Shown here piece after piece: positions 33,523-42,123 of a DNA stretch of 64,000 bases (its first letter is position 1; the number at the start of each line of letters is the position of its first letter). The notes under the pieces are model-generated. The model made no database searches. It was not told the origin of the DNA and was given only the letters and a program-made list of their open reading frames with translations. Source of the stretch: Ferruginibacter sp. (GTDB taxonomy: Bacteria > Bacteroidota > Bacteroidia > Chitinophagales > Chitinophagaceae); the NCBI GenBank assembly GCA_013141115.1, contig JABFRP010000002.1:1166647-1230646 (forward strand), read 5' to 3'. Made by a program: the position numbers and the translations under genes.

Positions 33523-36318
33523 TTATGCCGCTACTAATTTTTCAGTAAACACTAATATCTCTTCAATCTCCACCGGGCTAAATACACCTCTAATACCTTG
33601 CGGATGAATCAATGTAAATGGCGATTCTATTAAATTTCGTTTTTGCAGTTCGCCTTTTTCTACTATAAAATTGCGAAGCAAATCCATAAACTGCAATTGG
33701 CGGCTGCTTAAGTAACTGTGTGCAGCAATAAAATCATCAAAGGCTTTTGAAACGGTTTCCGGAAAAGACGCTAAAATTTCAATGCCTAAAATATGTTTGA
33801 TAAATTGCACAAACTGTGCTTTGCGATGATTGTACACCCTGCGAAGTAAATCAATTGTAATATGCGGATGTTCGTTGTGTAACTCTTCTGCCAACTGTTC
33901 GGCTTCTGTTGCGGTTATTTCTTTTCCTTCTTTTAGCTTTTGCAAAAGCGGATTACTCAACACCAGTTCATTTACTTTTTGCTCCAGTAATTCTCTGTAC
34001 TTCGCAATGCTCAACGCTTCGTGTTGCGGACCAAACTCTACATATTCTTTTTCGCTCACCAAATCTTTAAAATTAAACCTGGCAGGGCCAAGCGGAACGA
34101 TGGCTTCCCGGAAGCGCATTAAATGCGCAATCTTTACAATTAACAGGTCAAATTTATCTTCGGTAACTGTTGACCAGAAATGATTGGTTTGGCTTTGCCT
34201 GATCAGTGCTTCTTCTTTGGCAATGATGTTTACAGATAAAGGCAGTTCTGCAATTTCTTCTATGATACTGTCTTTCAGCGTTTCAAATTTCTCTTTCTCA
34301 TCAGATAGTTTGGCCAATGACACTTCAACCATATCTTTTTCAAACCGCATGGCTTTAAAATCAGTATTAGCAACGGTTCTGAACAATGGCTTTACAACCG
34401 CTTTTAAAAATTCAATTTTGTCGCCGGATAAATAATTCCAGAAGTTTTCATCTGCTAATCGCTGCAGTTCGTGTTTGGCATCTAAAATTACAATGGAGTT
34501 TTGCGGCAGCGTTGCAACCTGGTTTCTCAGCTTCACAATTTCTGCGTTGGTAATTTCAGTTTCATGCAGTTCAATCGCCTTTTCAATTTTATCCAGGCGA
34601 GCTCCAAATAAACGAACCGGTAAAGGAATTTGATTCTTTAATTCCCTTCCCCTTGGATTTAGTTTAAAATATTCAAAATTATCCCAGCAATCCAATATTA
34701 AAAAGCTGTCTTTCTCCGTACACCATGGCTTCAGCTTTTCAGCTTCAAGCAAACGGGTGCCCCTGCCAATCATTTGCCAAAACTTTGTATAGCTGTAAAC
34801 AGGTTTTGCAAAAACGAGGTTTACCAGTTCCCTTACATCAATACCGGTATCCAGCATATCAACGCTCAACGCAATACGGGGCAGGTTGTTATTTTTAAAC
34901 TGATCCAGCAAACCGCCTTTTCCGTAAACCCTTGGGTCTTCACTCACCAGCACTTTTGCCAGTTCACCCTTGTATTCGGGGTAAAGTGAATCAAAGATCT
35001 CTTCCATCCTTCTTGCATGAGCTTTGGTAGCACAAAAGAAAATGGTTTTTCCCGGCAGAACACCATTAGCGTCTTTTATACAGTCCTCCATGAATTCACG
35101 AATTATCAGGGCGTTTGTTCCCCGATTGATTACCTTCTTTTCTAGTTCTGTTCCTTCGTAGTTTATTTCTTCAATTTCTTTTCCCTCCAGAATTAAATTC
35201 TTTTGGTCTTCCAGTGCAATCGTTCTTTTACTGATGCCTTCTGCCTGAAACTTTGTTTTAATTTTCATTACCTGAAAATTGCATAAGTAGGGCGGAATGT
35301 GGTTTACAGCTTCCTCATAAGAATAGGCATAAGTAGGAACGCCATCTTCCACTTCAAACAACTTAAATGTATTGTGGTCAATTACATCAGTTGGCGTGGC
35401 TGTTAATCCAAGTGTGATGGTATTGAAGTAATCTAAAACTTCCTGATAGGTATTATAAATGCTGCGATGACTTTCGTCCACAACGATCAAATCAAAAAAA
35501 TGAGGGCTTAAGCTTTTATCCTCATTTCGAATTACATTCAACATAGTTGGATAAGTTGAAACGTAAATTCTTCTGTCTTTTACAATTTCCTTTTCGCCTT
35601 GTTTGGGCCATCGTGGTTCGTTGGGTAAATGTTCTTTAAAGGCATCCAGTGTTTGGTCACGAAGGGCAATGCGGTCAACTAAGAACAAAACTCTTTCTGC
35701 CCAACCTGTTCTCATTAAAGCATCAACTAAAGCAATACAGGTACGTGTTTTGCCTGTACCTGTAGCCATCACCAAAAGGAATCTTCTTTTCCTTTTTTCA
35801 ACTGCTTCTAAAACTGCTCTGATTGCACCAATTTGATAATCTCTCCCCGCTATTTTAGTATTGATGAATTCACCTGAAAGTGATTTTCTTTTTTGTCTAA
35901 TGTATGTGTAGCGTTCAAGATCATCACGGGTAGGAAAACCATAAACCTTTTTTGGAGGGTAGTTATTTAAATCCCAAAAGAAAATATCGTGTCCATTAGT
36001 ATAAAAACAAAAGGGAAGTTCGCCACCAAACTGTTTCTGAATGTTAAAGCAATATTGTTTAGCCTGTTCTTTTCCAATATTGGCATCCACTGCCGATTTC
36101 TTCGCCTCTACTACTGCAAGCGCTTTACCATCTTTGCCCAGCAAAACATAATCACTAAATTGGTGGCCGCCATAAGGGGTTTCTGCTTCTTCAGCAATTG
36201 TTACATCAACTATTATATCAAATTCTTCAACCACCTGGGTTCGGTCTGCCACATTCCAGCCTGCTTGCTTTAACCGGGTATCTATAATTTCTTTACGTGT
36301 ATGTTTTTCGTTCTTCAA
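33523..36318 (-). CDS. hsdR: Type I restriction endonuclease motor/nuclease subunit
   Basis: The 931-residue protein starts with an HsdR nuclease domain: Asp56, then VVEAKK with Glu71 and Lys73 of the PD-(D/E)xK core, followed by AKQYC. Superfamily-2 motor motifs follow: ATGTGKT at 185-191, DESH at 281-284, SATP-like LGLTATP and SVDMLDTGIDV. It cuts unmethylated DNA after translocation, in complex with HsdM and HsdS. It leads the operon, with a palindrome-rich 244-bp gap to KilA-N. The length is somewhat shorter than E. coli-type HsdR (about 1,000-1,200), as is common in Bacteroidota. Confidence 0.93.
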   Translation of the reverse strand: MKNEKHTRKEIIDTRLKQAGWNVADRTQVVEEFDIIVDVTIAEEAETPYGGHQFSDYVLLGKDGKALAVVEAKKSAVDANIGKEQAKQYCFNIQKQFGGELPFCFYTNGHDIFFWDLNNYPPKKVYGFPTRDDLERYTYIRQKRKSLSGEFINTKIAGRDYQIGAIRAVLEAVEKRKRRFLLVMATGTGKTRTCIALVDALMRTGWAERVLFLVDRIALRDQTLDAFKEHLPNEPRWPKQGEKEIVKDRRIYVSTYPTMLNVIRNEDKSLSPHFFDLIVVDESHRSIYNTYQEVLDYFNTITLGLTATPTDVIDHNTFKLFEVEDGVPTYAYSYEEAVNHIPPYLCNFQVMKIKTKFQAEGISKRTIALEDQKNLILEGKEIEEINYEGTELEKKVINRGTNALIIREFMEDCIKDANGVLPGKTIFFCATKAHARRMEEIFDSLYPEYKGELAKVLVSEDPRVYGKGGLLDQFKNNNLPRIALSVDMLDTGIDVRELVNLVFAKPVYSYTKFWQMIGRGTRLLEAEKLKPWCTEKDSFLILDCWDNFEYFKLNPRGRELKNQIPLPVRLFGARLDKIEKAIELHETEITNAEIVKLRNQVATLPQNSIVILDAKHELQRLADENFWNYLSGDKIEFLKAVVKPLFRTVANTDFKAMRFEKDMVEVSLAKLSDEKEKFETLKDSIIEEIAELPLSVNIIAKEEALIRQSQTNHFWSTVTEDKFDLLIVKIAHLMRFREAIVPLGPARFNFKDLVSEKEYVEFGPQHEALSIAKYRELLEQKVNELVLSNPLLQKLKEGKEITATEAEQLAEELHNEHPHITIDLLRRVYNHRKAQFVQFIKHILGIEILASFPETVSKAFDDFIAAHSYLSSRQLQFMDLLRNFIVEKGELQKRNLIESPFTLIHPQGIRGVFSPVEIEEILVFTEKLVAA

Positions 36319-36472
36319 TGCAGCAGTAATGATAGGCTATTAATATCACAAAATACGTAAATATCATTTTATAAAAATGATTACTTATTATTCGGATCAA
36401 ATAAACTTATGAGTTCTACTGTTTGAGAAAATTAAATCCTTCAATACGTCATTAAATGCAGGAGTTTTAATT

Positions 36473-36503
36473 TTGGCACCCTCCTCAACCCCACCAAATT
36501 TTG
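36473..36503 (+). promoter_or_regulatory. Candidate promoter of the amidohydrolase gene
   Basis: TTG (36473-36475) is followed after 20 bases by AAATTTTG (36496-36503), a fair match to TTG-N19/20-TAnnTTTG. The ATG at 36526 follows about 22 bases later. Confidence 0.45.
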
Positions 36504-36525
36504 TATCTTCCTAAAAAAATTTACC

Positions 36526-38250
36526 ATGCGTTTATTTTCTCTGCTTATTATGCTGGCTGTTACACAAACCAGCACTGCCCAGGTACTTATTAAAAATGTA
36601 ACGGTAGTAGATGTAGAAAAAAAGAAACTGCTAACCGGTTATACAGTGCTGGCGCAGGAGGGTAAAATAATTGCGGTAGATAAAGGCAAAACCTATAAAC
36701 TGCCCGAAGGCATAACTGTAATAGATGGCACGGGTAAATATATTGTGCCGGGCTTTACGGATGCTCATGTACACTTTTTTCAAAGCGGTGGCCTGTTTAC
36801 CCGGCCCGATGCTATTGACCTGCGTACTTACCAGCCACATGCTAAAGAATTGAACTGGGTGCATAATAATATGGACGATCTGCTGCGCCGCTACAGCAGC
36901 GTGGGCATTACACAGGTGGTGGATGTGGGAGCGTCCAACAACTTTTTAACGCAACGGGATAGTTTTACCGGTAAAAAATATGCCCCAACCATCAGCATGA
37001 CGGGCCCATTGCTTACCACCTATGTACCCGAACCGTATAAAAAGCTGGGTAACGAAGCGCCTTTTGAAATAATGCTTACCGAAGAGGGCGTTCGCCAATC
37101 GGTACGTAACCAACTGCCGCTGCATACCGATTTTATAAAGATCTGGTACATTGTTACCGATGCCGATGTGGAAAAGGGTGCCAACAAAAACCTGCCGCTG
37201 GTAAAAGCCGCTATTGACGAAGCCCATAAAAATAATTTACGGGTGGCCGTGCATGCCACCGAGCGTATTACCGCTCAACTGGCCGTAGAAGCCGGTGCCG
37301 ATTTTTTGGTACACAGTGTAGATGATGAGCTGATAAACGATGCATTTGTGCAACTGTTGCTGCAACACAAAACAGTGCTTTGCCCCACGCTGGTAGTTGG
37401 GGGCAATTATGGTAAGGTATTGGGCAATCATTATCATTTTACTACCGAAGAGCTGGCTATTGCCAACCCCACTACCATTGCCAGTGTATTAAATTACCCG
37501 CTGCCCGATACCACTATTGCCGCCCGGTATATTAAAGCCATGGGCAGCCCTATGCAAAAAGCCCGGGAAGAAAAAGAGAATACCAATATGCAGGCCAACC
37601 TTAAAAAGCTGCTGGCGGCGGGGGTTACCATTGCCACAGGTACCGATGCCGGTAATATTGGTACACAGCACGCCAGCTCGTACTTTGATGAGTTAAAAGC
37701 CATGCAGGCGGCTGGTATGAGCAGCTGGGATCTGCTTATTGCCAGTACCATCAACGGCGCTAAAGCCGTAGGCAAGCAAAACGAATGGGGCAGCATTGCC
37801 CCCAATAAATTGGCCAATATGCTGGTACTTACTGCCAACCCCTTGGATGATATTGCCCACTGGCGCAAAATAGATTGGGTAATTAACAAAGGCATTGCTT
37901 TTAAGCCGGATGCTTTTGTTACTGCTACTCCCGAAATGCTGGCACAGCAGCAACTGAATGCTTATAATGCTCACGACCTGGAGGCTTTTTTAGCGCCTTA
38001 TGCCGAGGAAGTGGAACTGTATACTTTTCCTAATAAACTGGAGCTAAAGGGCAAGGCCAATATGCGTAAGGATTACCAGTTTATAACTACTACCCCTAAA
38101 TTATTCTGCCGCCTGGTTAACCGTATTGTGGAAGGTAATATGGTAATTGACCAGGAAGAAGTATGGGGCTTTGGCCCTAAACCATTAACTGCTGTGGCTA
38201 TATATGTGGTGGAAGGCGGAAAGATTACGAAGGTTTATTTTAAGCAGTAG
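36526..38250 (+). CDS. Exported amidohydrolase fused to a C-terminal NTF2-like domain
   Basis: The 574-residue protein has a short signal peptide (LFSLLIMLAVTQTSTAQ). The amidohydrolase barrel (about residues 20-455) shows VPGFTDAHVHFF (metal His), KIWYIVTDADVE, AVHATER (His) and TGTDAGN (Asp). It belongs to the imidazolonepropionase/prolidase-like branch. A C-terminal domain of about 115 residues has QQLNAYNAHDLEAFLAPYAEEVELYTFP, an NTF2/SnoaL-like start, and ends YVVEGGKITKVYFKQ. The fusion suggests that the NTF2 domain helps bind or release the substrate in the periplasm. Confidence 0.85.
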   Translation: MRLFSLLIMLAVTQTSTAQVLIKNVTVVDVEKKKLLTGYTVLAQEGKIIAVDKGKTYKLPEGITVIDGTGKYIVPGFTDAHVHFFQSGGLFTRPDAIDLRTYQPHAKELNWVHNNMDDLLRRYSSVGITQVVDVGASNNFLTQRDSFTGKKYAPTISMTGPLLTTYVPEPYKKLGNEAPFEIMLTEEGVRQSVRNQLPLHTDFIKIWYIVTDADVEKGANKNLPLVKAAIDEAHKNNLRVAVHATERITAQLAVEAGADFLVHSVDDELINDAFVQLLLQHKTVLCPTLVVGGNYGKVLGNHYHFTTEELAIANPTTIASVLNYPLPDTTIAARYIKAMGSPMQKAREEKENTNMQANLKKLLAAGVTIATGTDAGNIGTQHASSYFDELKAMQAAGMSSWDLLIASTINGAKAVGKQNEWGSIAPNKLANMLVLTANPLDDIAHWRKIDWVINKGIAFKPDAFVTATPEMLAQQQLNAYNAHDLEAFLAPYAEEVELYTFPNKLELKGKANMRKDYQFITTTPKLFCRLVNRIVEGNMVIDQEEVWGFGPKPLTAVAIYVVEGGKITKVYFKQ

Positions 38251-38557
38251 TTTAAACAGGGCCTGTTTTTATCTGGCGCAGGTTAAAGCCATTAAAAGGC
38301 TTGTTATTGATACCTGCAGGTTGCTGTTTTTTTACATTTTTACCACAAAAATCCGCTGAAACCCCCTGTTTAATGGAAATTTATTTTTACAACTGCCCTT
38401 ACTGATGCAGGTACCGGGCTGGTAAAAAGCTATTTTTTAGTACGGGCTTTGGTAAACAGGCTTTTGCCAAAATCCCTCTATTTTAGTCGCCGCAATTATT
38501 GCGTTACCGGCGCCATTTTATATAAATATTCCGCTGAAACCCTTTATTTAATGGAAT
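38251..38557. other. Intergenic region, 307 bp, with a repeat
   Basis: Between the amidohydrolase and the convergent pullulanase. It carries one copy of a 40-bp repeat (38352-38391); the second copy (38530-38571) overlaps the end of the pullulanase gene. No gene is seen. Confidence 0.5.
38352..38391. repeat. TCCGCTGAAACCC repeat, copy 1
   Basis: Shares TCCGCTGAAACCC, TTTAATGGAA and ATTTTTA with 38530-38571 in the same orientation. Read on the minus strand it looks like a relic of the pullulanase 3' end. Confidence 0.6.
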
Positions 38558-38571
38558 TTAATTTTTATACA
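38530..38571. repeat. TCCGCTGAAACCC repeat, copy 2 (overlaps the pullulanase stop)
   Basis: Second copy of the 38352-38391 repeat. It contains the stop codon and last four codons of the pullulanase gene (TAT-AAA-AAT-TAA on the minus strand). Confidence 0.6.
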
Positions 38572-40519
38572 GCAGTACACAGCTATAGGGTTTAATTACC
38601 AAACCGGCAACAGCAGTACTGGTAAACTGGTTATTTACAATTGCTGTGGTAAAACCCTTTGTATGTGCAGCCGGTAGCATCTTTTCACCGGCACTGCCAT
38701 TAAACCATACCTGTATCTTTTTCCAGCTGTCTTTTACAGCATTGCCGTTTACCTGGTAGCCAATAAGTCCTGCTTCGGTGGTAAAAAAGCGCAGGTTGTT
38801 TTTTATTTGTGCAGTTGTGGTCATTCTGAAAGCCGGGTGTGCTTTACGCAGTTGTATTAATTGCTGCACATAATTATACACGGCTTTATGGGTGGTTTTT
38901 AAATGCCAGTCGATAGCATTAATACTGTCGCCGGCATTGTAGCTGTTTTCAATACCTTTTTTGCTGCGCAAAAATTCGGTACCGGCATGTAAAAAGCTAA
39001 TGCCCTGGCTGGTGAGTACAATGGATAAAGCCAGCTTATGCATTTCGGTACGTTCGGCAACAGTGGCATTTGGTGCGCTGATGGCCAGTTTATCCCAAAG
39101 GGTATTGTTATCGTGGCACTCGGCATATGTAATGGTATTGGCGGGTGTGGCTGCATAAGCCTTTTTACTGTAGTTTACTTTTTTATAGTTTACCTGCGGG
39201 TGTTGGGTGGCAGCCACAATACCAAACTTAATGCTTTCTTCCATACCGGGTTTACCGCTGGCAAAGCCTTTATCGGCTGCTTCAAACACACTGCCTTTAA
39301 TGCCATCCCGTATATCATCGCTAAATACAGCAATGCCTTTTAGTTTGGCGGCGTTTTGCTTTAATGCCCGTACACTATCGGGCAAGGGAGAGGCGCCTGC
39401 CGTCCACCCTTCGCCATAAATTAAAATGCCGGGGTTAAGTTTATGCAGTGCTGCACTAATCTGGTTCATCGTTTCAATATCATGCACGCCCATCAGATCG
39501 AACCGAAAGCCATCAATATGGTATTCTTTTACCCAATACAAAACAGACTCCAGCATAAACTTGCGCATCATGGCTTTTTCGCTGGCAGTTTCGTTGCCGC
39601 AGGCAGTGGCATCGCTTAGCTTTCCGTTTTTATTGTGGCGGTAATAATAGCCGGGTACCAATTGGTTAAAATTGCTTTCGTTGGTTAGCCCGGTATGGTT
39701 GTACACTACATCCATTACCACGGCCAACCCCTTTTTATGAAAAGCCTGCACCAGTTGTTTCAGTTCTTTTATACGTACAGCGCCATCGGCAGCATTGGAT
39801 GCGTAACTGCCTTCGGGTGTATTATAATTTAATGGATCGTACCCCCAGTTGTATTGTGGTTTTACTGTATCGGTTTCGTCTACCGAATTATAATCAAAAA
39901 AAGGCAGCAGGTGAATATGGGTAACGCCTAATTCGGTTAAATGATCCAGGCCGGTGGCCAGGCCTTCTTTATTGGTAGTGCCGGTTTGGGTAAGGCCTGC
40001 ATATTTGCCTTTGTTAATGATACCACTGCTTGCAGCAATGCTGGCATCTCGTATGTGCAGCTCGTATATAATGGCATCGGTAGGTTTTTTTAATTGCGGA
40101 CCTTTGTCTTTAGGCCATCCGGCGGGGTTAGTTTTTGTAAGATCAAGCACCATGGCTCTTTTACCATTAGTACCCACCGCTTTGGCATAAGGGTCGGGTA
40201 CTTCGTTCAGCCAGGTACCATTATGTTCAATACAAAAAGTATAATAGCTGCCTTCGTAATTGCCTTGTAAAGTAATGGCCCAGATGCCTTGTGTTGATTT
40301 TTCCAGATCCACAATTCTTGTAAGTGCAGCACCCAATGGCTGACTGTACAATTTTAATTGTGCCTTGCTTGCTGTGGGTGCCCATATTTTAAATGCCGAT
40401 TGTGTTGGCGTATACGTTAGGCCCAGGTCTTTACCGGTATAAGTGGGATAGTTTTCGTTTTGTGCTTTGCTGTGCATACTTAATAAAAATATAAACAGGA
40501 TTATAAGAGGGCGTTTCAT
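38558..40519 (-). CDS. pulA: Type I pullulanase (GH13 debranching enzyme)
   Basis: The 653-residue protein has a signal peptide (IILFIFLLSMHSKAQ) and an N-terminal immunoglobulin-like CBM48 domain (about residues 30-130). The GH13 barrel shows the type I pullulanase signature YNWGYDPLNYN near residue 225, then DVVYNHTG, DGFRFDLMGVHD (catalytic nucleophile Asp) near residue 340, GEGW (acid/base Glu) and TYAECHDNNT. It cleaves alpha-1,6 branches in pullulan or glycogen, here in the periplasm or at the surface because of the signal. It is a single gene, convergent with the amidohydrolase. Confidence 0.92.
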   Translation of the reverse strand: MKRPLIILFIFLLSMHSKAQNENYPTYTGKDLGLTYTPTQSAFKIWAPTASKAQLKLYSQPLGAALTRIVDLEKSTQGIWAITLQGNYEGSYYTFCIEHNGTWLNEVPDPYAKAVGTNGKRAMVLDLTKTNPAGWPKDKGPQLKKPTDAIIYELHIRDASIAASSGIINKGKYAGLTQTGTTNKEGLATGLDHLTELGVTHIHLLPFFDYNSVDETDTVKPQYNWGYDPLNYNTPEGSYASNAADGAVRIKELKQLVQAFHKKGLAVVMDVVYNHTGLTNESNFNQLVPGYYYRHNKNGKLSDATACGNETASEKAMMRKFMLESVLYWVKEYHIDGFRFDLMGVHDIETMNQISAALHKLNPGILIYGEGWTAGASPLPDSVRALKQNAAKLKGIAVFSDDIRDGIKGSVFEAADKGFASGKPGMEESIKFGIVAATQHPQVNYKKVNYSKKAYAATPANTITYAECHDNNTLWDKLAISAPNATVAERTEMHKLALSIVLTSQGISFLHAGTEFLRSKKGIENSYNAGDSINAIDWHLKTTHKAVYNYVQQLIQLRKAHPAFRMTTTAQIKNNLRFFTTEAGLIGYQVNGNAVKDSWKKIQVWFNGSAGEKMLPAAHTKGFTTAIVNNQFTSTAVAGLVIKPYSCVLLYKN

Positions 40520-41149
40520 GGTAGTTGATTGAGGGGATAAAAGTAGGACATATTTGTTGTTGTTTTTTTGTTAATTGGGTTGAGTTACTTTTCGAAATCG
40601 AAGAGTTTTTCTTGTTCTTTTTGCTTGATCAAAAAGAACCAAAAAATCAAGGACGAAGGATGTACATCCCCTTCGTCCGGCAGTTATGACGACCGGCTGT
40701 GCTACTGTAGCCTCAGCATTTATAGTTTGTTACTGCTTATTATTTTGCAAACGATTTCTATGCAGCTGGCAAATAAAAGAGTTTTGAAAAAAACTGATGA
40801 ACATTAAACCTAAGAGCAGAGGGACTAATGTTGAAGCTACAGTAGTACAAATGTTGACCATAGCTGCTTCCCGGGATTGGGCTGTATTCAATCCCGGGTC
40901 TCCTTTTTTGTTTCTTTTTTGGAGAAGCAAAAAGAACAACCCTTTTAGAGACTTTGATAAAAGTAAATGCAACTAACCAATAAACATTTTCCTTTTGGTA
41001 TGCTATAAAGTTTGCAGCAATTTTTATTTCCAAAATATTCTAACAGGTAATTGAATATAATTATTCCGAACATTAAACTTCATTTAACAACCCAAAACTA
41101 TTTGGGCAAACCATTTGTAATAACTTAGTTTTTAAACCTATCATCTCCT
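40520..41149. other. Intergenic region, 630 bp, with a palindromic element
   Basis: Holds the 328-bp inverted-repeat element 40612-40939. The rest, including the stretch directly upstream of the CAP gene, shows no coding sequence; no gene is supported here. Confidence 0.55.
40612..40939. mobile_element. MITE-like non-coding element with 15-bp terminal inverted repeats
   Basis: TTGTTCTTTTTGCTT (40612-40626) is exactly the reverse complement of 40925-40939. Nested inside are a second inverted pair (40698-40720 with 40827-40849, 20 of 23 matching) and three hairpins: GTTCTTTTTG/CAAAAAGAAC (40614-40639), GGACGAAG/CTTCGTCC (40651-40678) and CCCGGGATTG/CAATCCCGGG (40870-40898). It has no coding potential. 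A non-autonomous transposable element or a structured repeat are the likely explanations; no target-site duplication was identified by eye. Confidence 0.5.
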
Positions 41150-41680
41150 ATGTACAAATTGCTGATCATATTTATTTTTTTAGCACAACAGGTAACTGCA
41201 CAGCATACTATTACCAGCACAGGCAGCAGTATCAAACCTAAAGATGCCCAACTCATTTTAGCCCATCACAACAGTATCAGAAATGATAAGGGCGTGAATG
41301 ATCTAACCTGGAGTACTTCACTGGCGGCTTATGCTCAAAAATGGGCCAATTACTTAGCTCAACAAAATAATTGCAGCATCAAACACCGGGAGCATAGCGG
41401 GCAAAATGGAATGGATTACGGAGAGAACATTTTTTGGGGCAGTTCGGCAACTGACTATCCGCCGGTGGAAGCATCATACAGTTGGTATGCCGAAAAACAG
41501 TTTTACAAATACCGCAAAATAAATGCTGCCAACTGGTTTAAAACCGGTCATTATACGCAAATGATGTGGAAAGATACTCGTGAAATGGGCGTGGGTGTTG
41601 CTGTTTGCCCCAATGGAGCTGTAATTGTAGTGGCTAATTATTACCCGGCGGGTAATGTAATAGGCAAGTTTCCGTATTAA
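41150..41680 (+). CDS. Exported CAP-superfamily protein
   Basis: The 176-residue protein has a signal peptide (LLIIFIFLAQQVTAQ) and a single CAP (cysteine-rich secretory/pathogenesis-related) domain: LAHHNSIRNDKGVNDLTWS, YAQKWANYLAQQN, the Gly-Glu-Asn motif YGENIFWG and GHYTQMMWKDTREMGVGVAVC near residue 140. The CAP His and Glu cavity residues are kept. Bacterial CAP proteins bind small hydrophobic ligands or act as peptidases; the role here is not known. Confidence 0.88.
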   Translation: MYKLLIIFIFLAQQVTAQHTITSTGSSIKPKDAQLILAHHNSIRNDKGVNDLTWSTSLAAYAQKWANYLAQQNNCSIKHREHSGQNGMDYGENIFWGSSATDYPPVEASYSWYAEKQFYKYRKINAANWFKTGHYTQMMWKDTREMGVGVAVCPNGAVIVVANYYPAGNVIGKFPY

Positions 41681-41727
41681 ACAGGCATTACCATAAAAAA
41701 AATAGCCCCTCAGTAGAAACTGACGGA

Positions 41728-41745
41728 CTTTAACGATTGCTTGCT
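41728..41745. repeat. CTTTAACGATTG repeat, copy 1
   Basis: CTTTAACGATTGCTTGCT, one base different from 41815-41833 over the shared length. Origin unknown. Confidence 0.5.
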
Positions 41746-41814
41746 ATATGAAAATCTTAATATTTTTTTAACTTTTCTGCACTTTTTTGCCAACTACACC
41801 ATATATTTGTGAGG

Positions 41815-41833
41815 CTTTAACGATTGATTGCTT
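41815..41833. repeat. CTTTAACGATTG repeat, copy 2
   Basis: CTTTAACGATTGATTGCTT. Same orientation as copy 1, about 70 bases apart. Confidence 0.5.
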
Positions 41834-41844
41834 AATGAATAATT

Positions 41845-41894
41845 AGAAACGCTCACTTTACTTACACAAAGGTAACAGGGGCGTTTCTCTTTTT
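41845..41894 (+). terminator. Hairpin terminator downstream of the CAP gene
   Basis: AGAAACGC (41845-41852) pairs with GCGTTTCT (41881-41888), followed by CTTTTT. The loop is long (28 bases) with a possible inner stem. Confidence 0.5.
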
Positions 41895-42031
41895 ATAGCC
41901 AATTTAAGTACTGTTTTATGATGGTTAGCGTGCCATTTTTTATACAAACCCTTTCTACCACTGCATTTCATCAATTTTTTATAATGATGCCCACATGCTA
42001 AATTAACCCTCAATTTTTATTTTTTTAATCG

Positions 42032-42071
42032 TTGTTGCAACAATAAACAGCATTTTACCTGCCCAGGCAGG
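42032..42071. promoter_or_regulatory. Palindrome and inverted pair upstream of the GH43 gene
   Basis: A perfect 12-bp palindrome TTGTTGCAACAA (42032-42043) and CCTGCC-CA-GGCAGG (42058-42071) lie 53-92 bases before the start codon at 42124. Such symmetry suits a LacI- or other repressor-type operator of a sugar gene; the binder is unknown. Confidence 0.3.
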
Positions 42072-42123
42072 CCCGGGTTTACAAATATTTTTTTCGCTGG
42101 CCGGGTCGTTTTATATTACATAC

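Larger units (their letters stand above)
41681..42123. other. Intergenic region, 443 bp
   Basis: No gene. It holds two CTTTAACGATTG-starting repeats (41728-41745 and 41815-41833), a terminator-like hairpin (41845-41894), and a palindrome TTGTTGCAACAA (42032-42043) and an inverted pair CCTGCC/GGCAGG (42058-42071) upstream of the GH43 gene. Confidence 0.55.

Noticed and set aside
40568-41033. Short coding frames inside the inverted-repeat element
   Set aside because: They follow the palindromic arms in several frames and have no family signature; explained by symmetry of the sequence.
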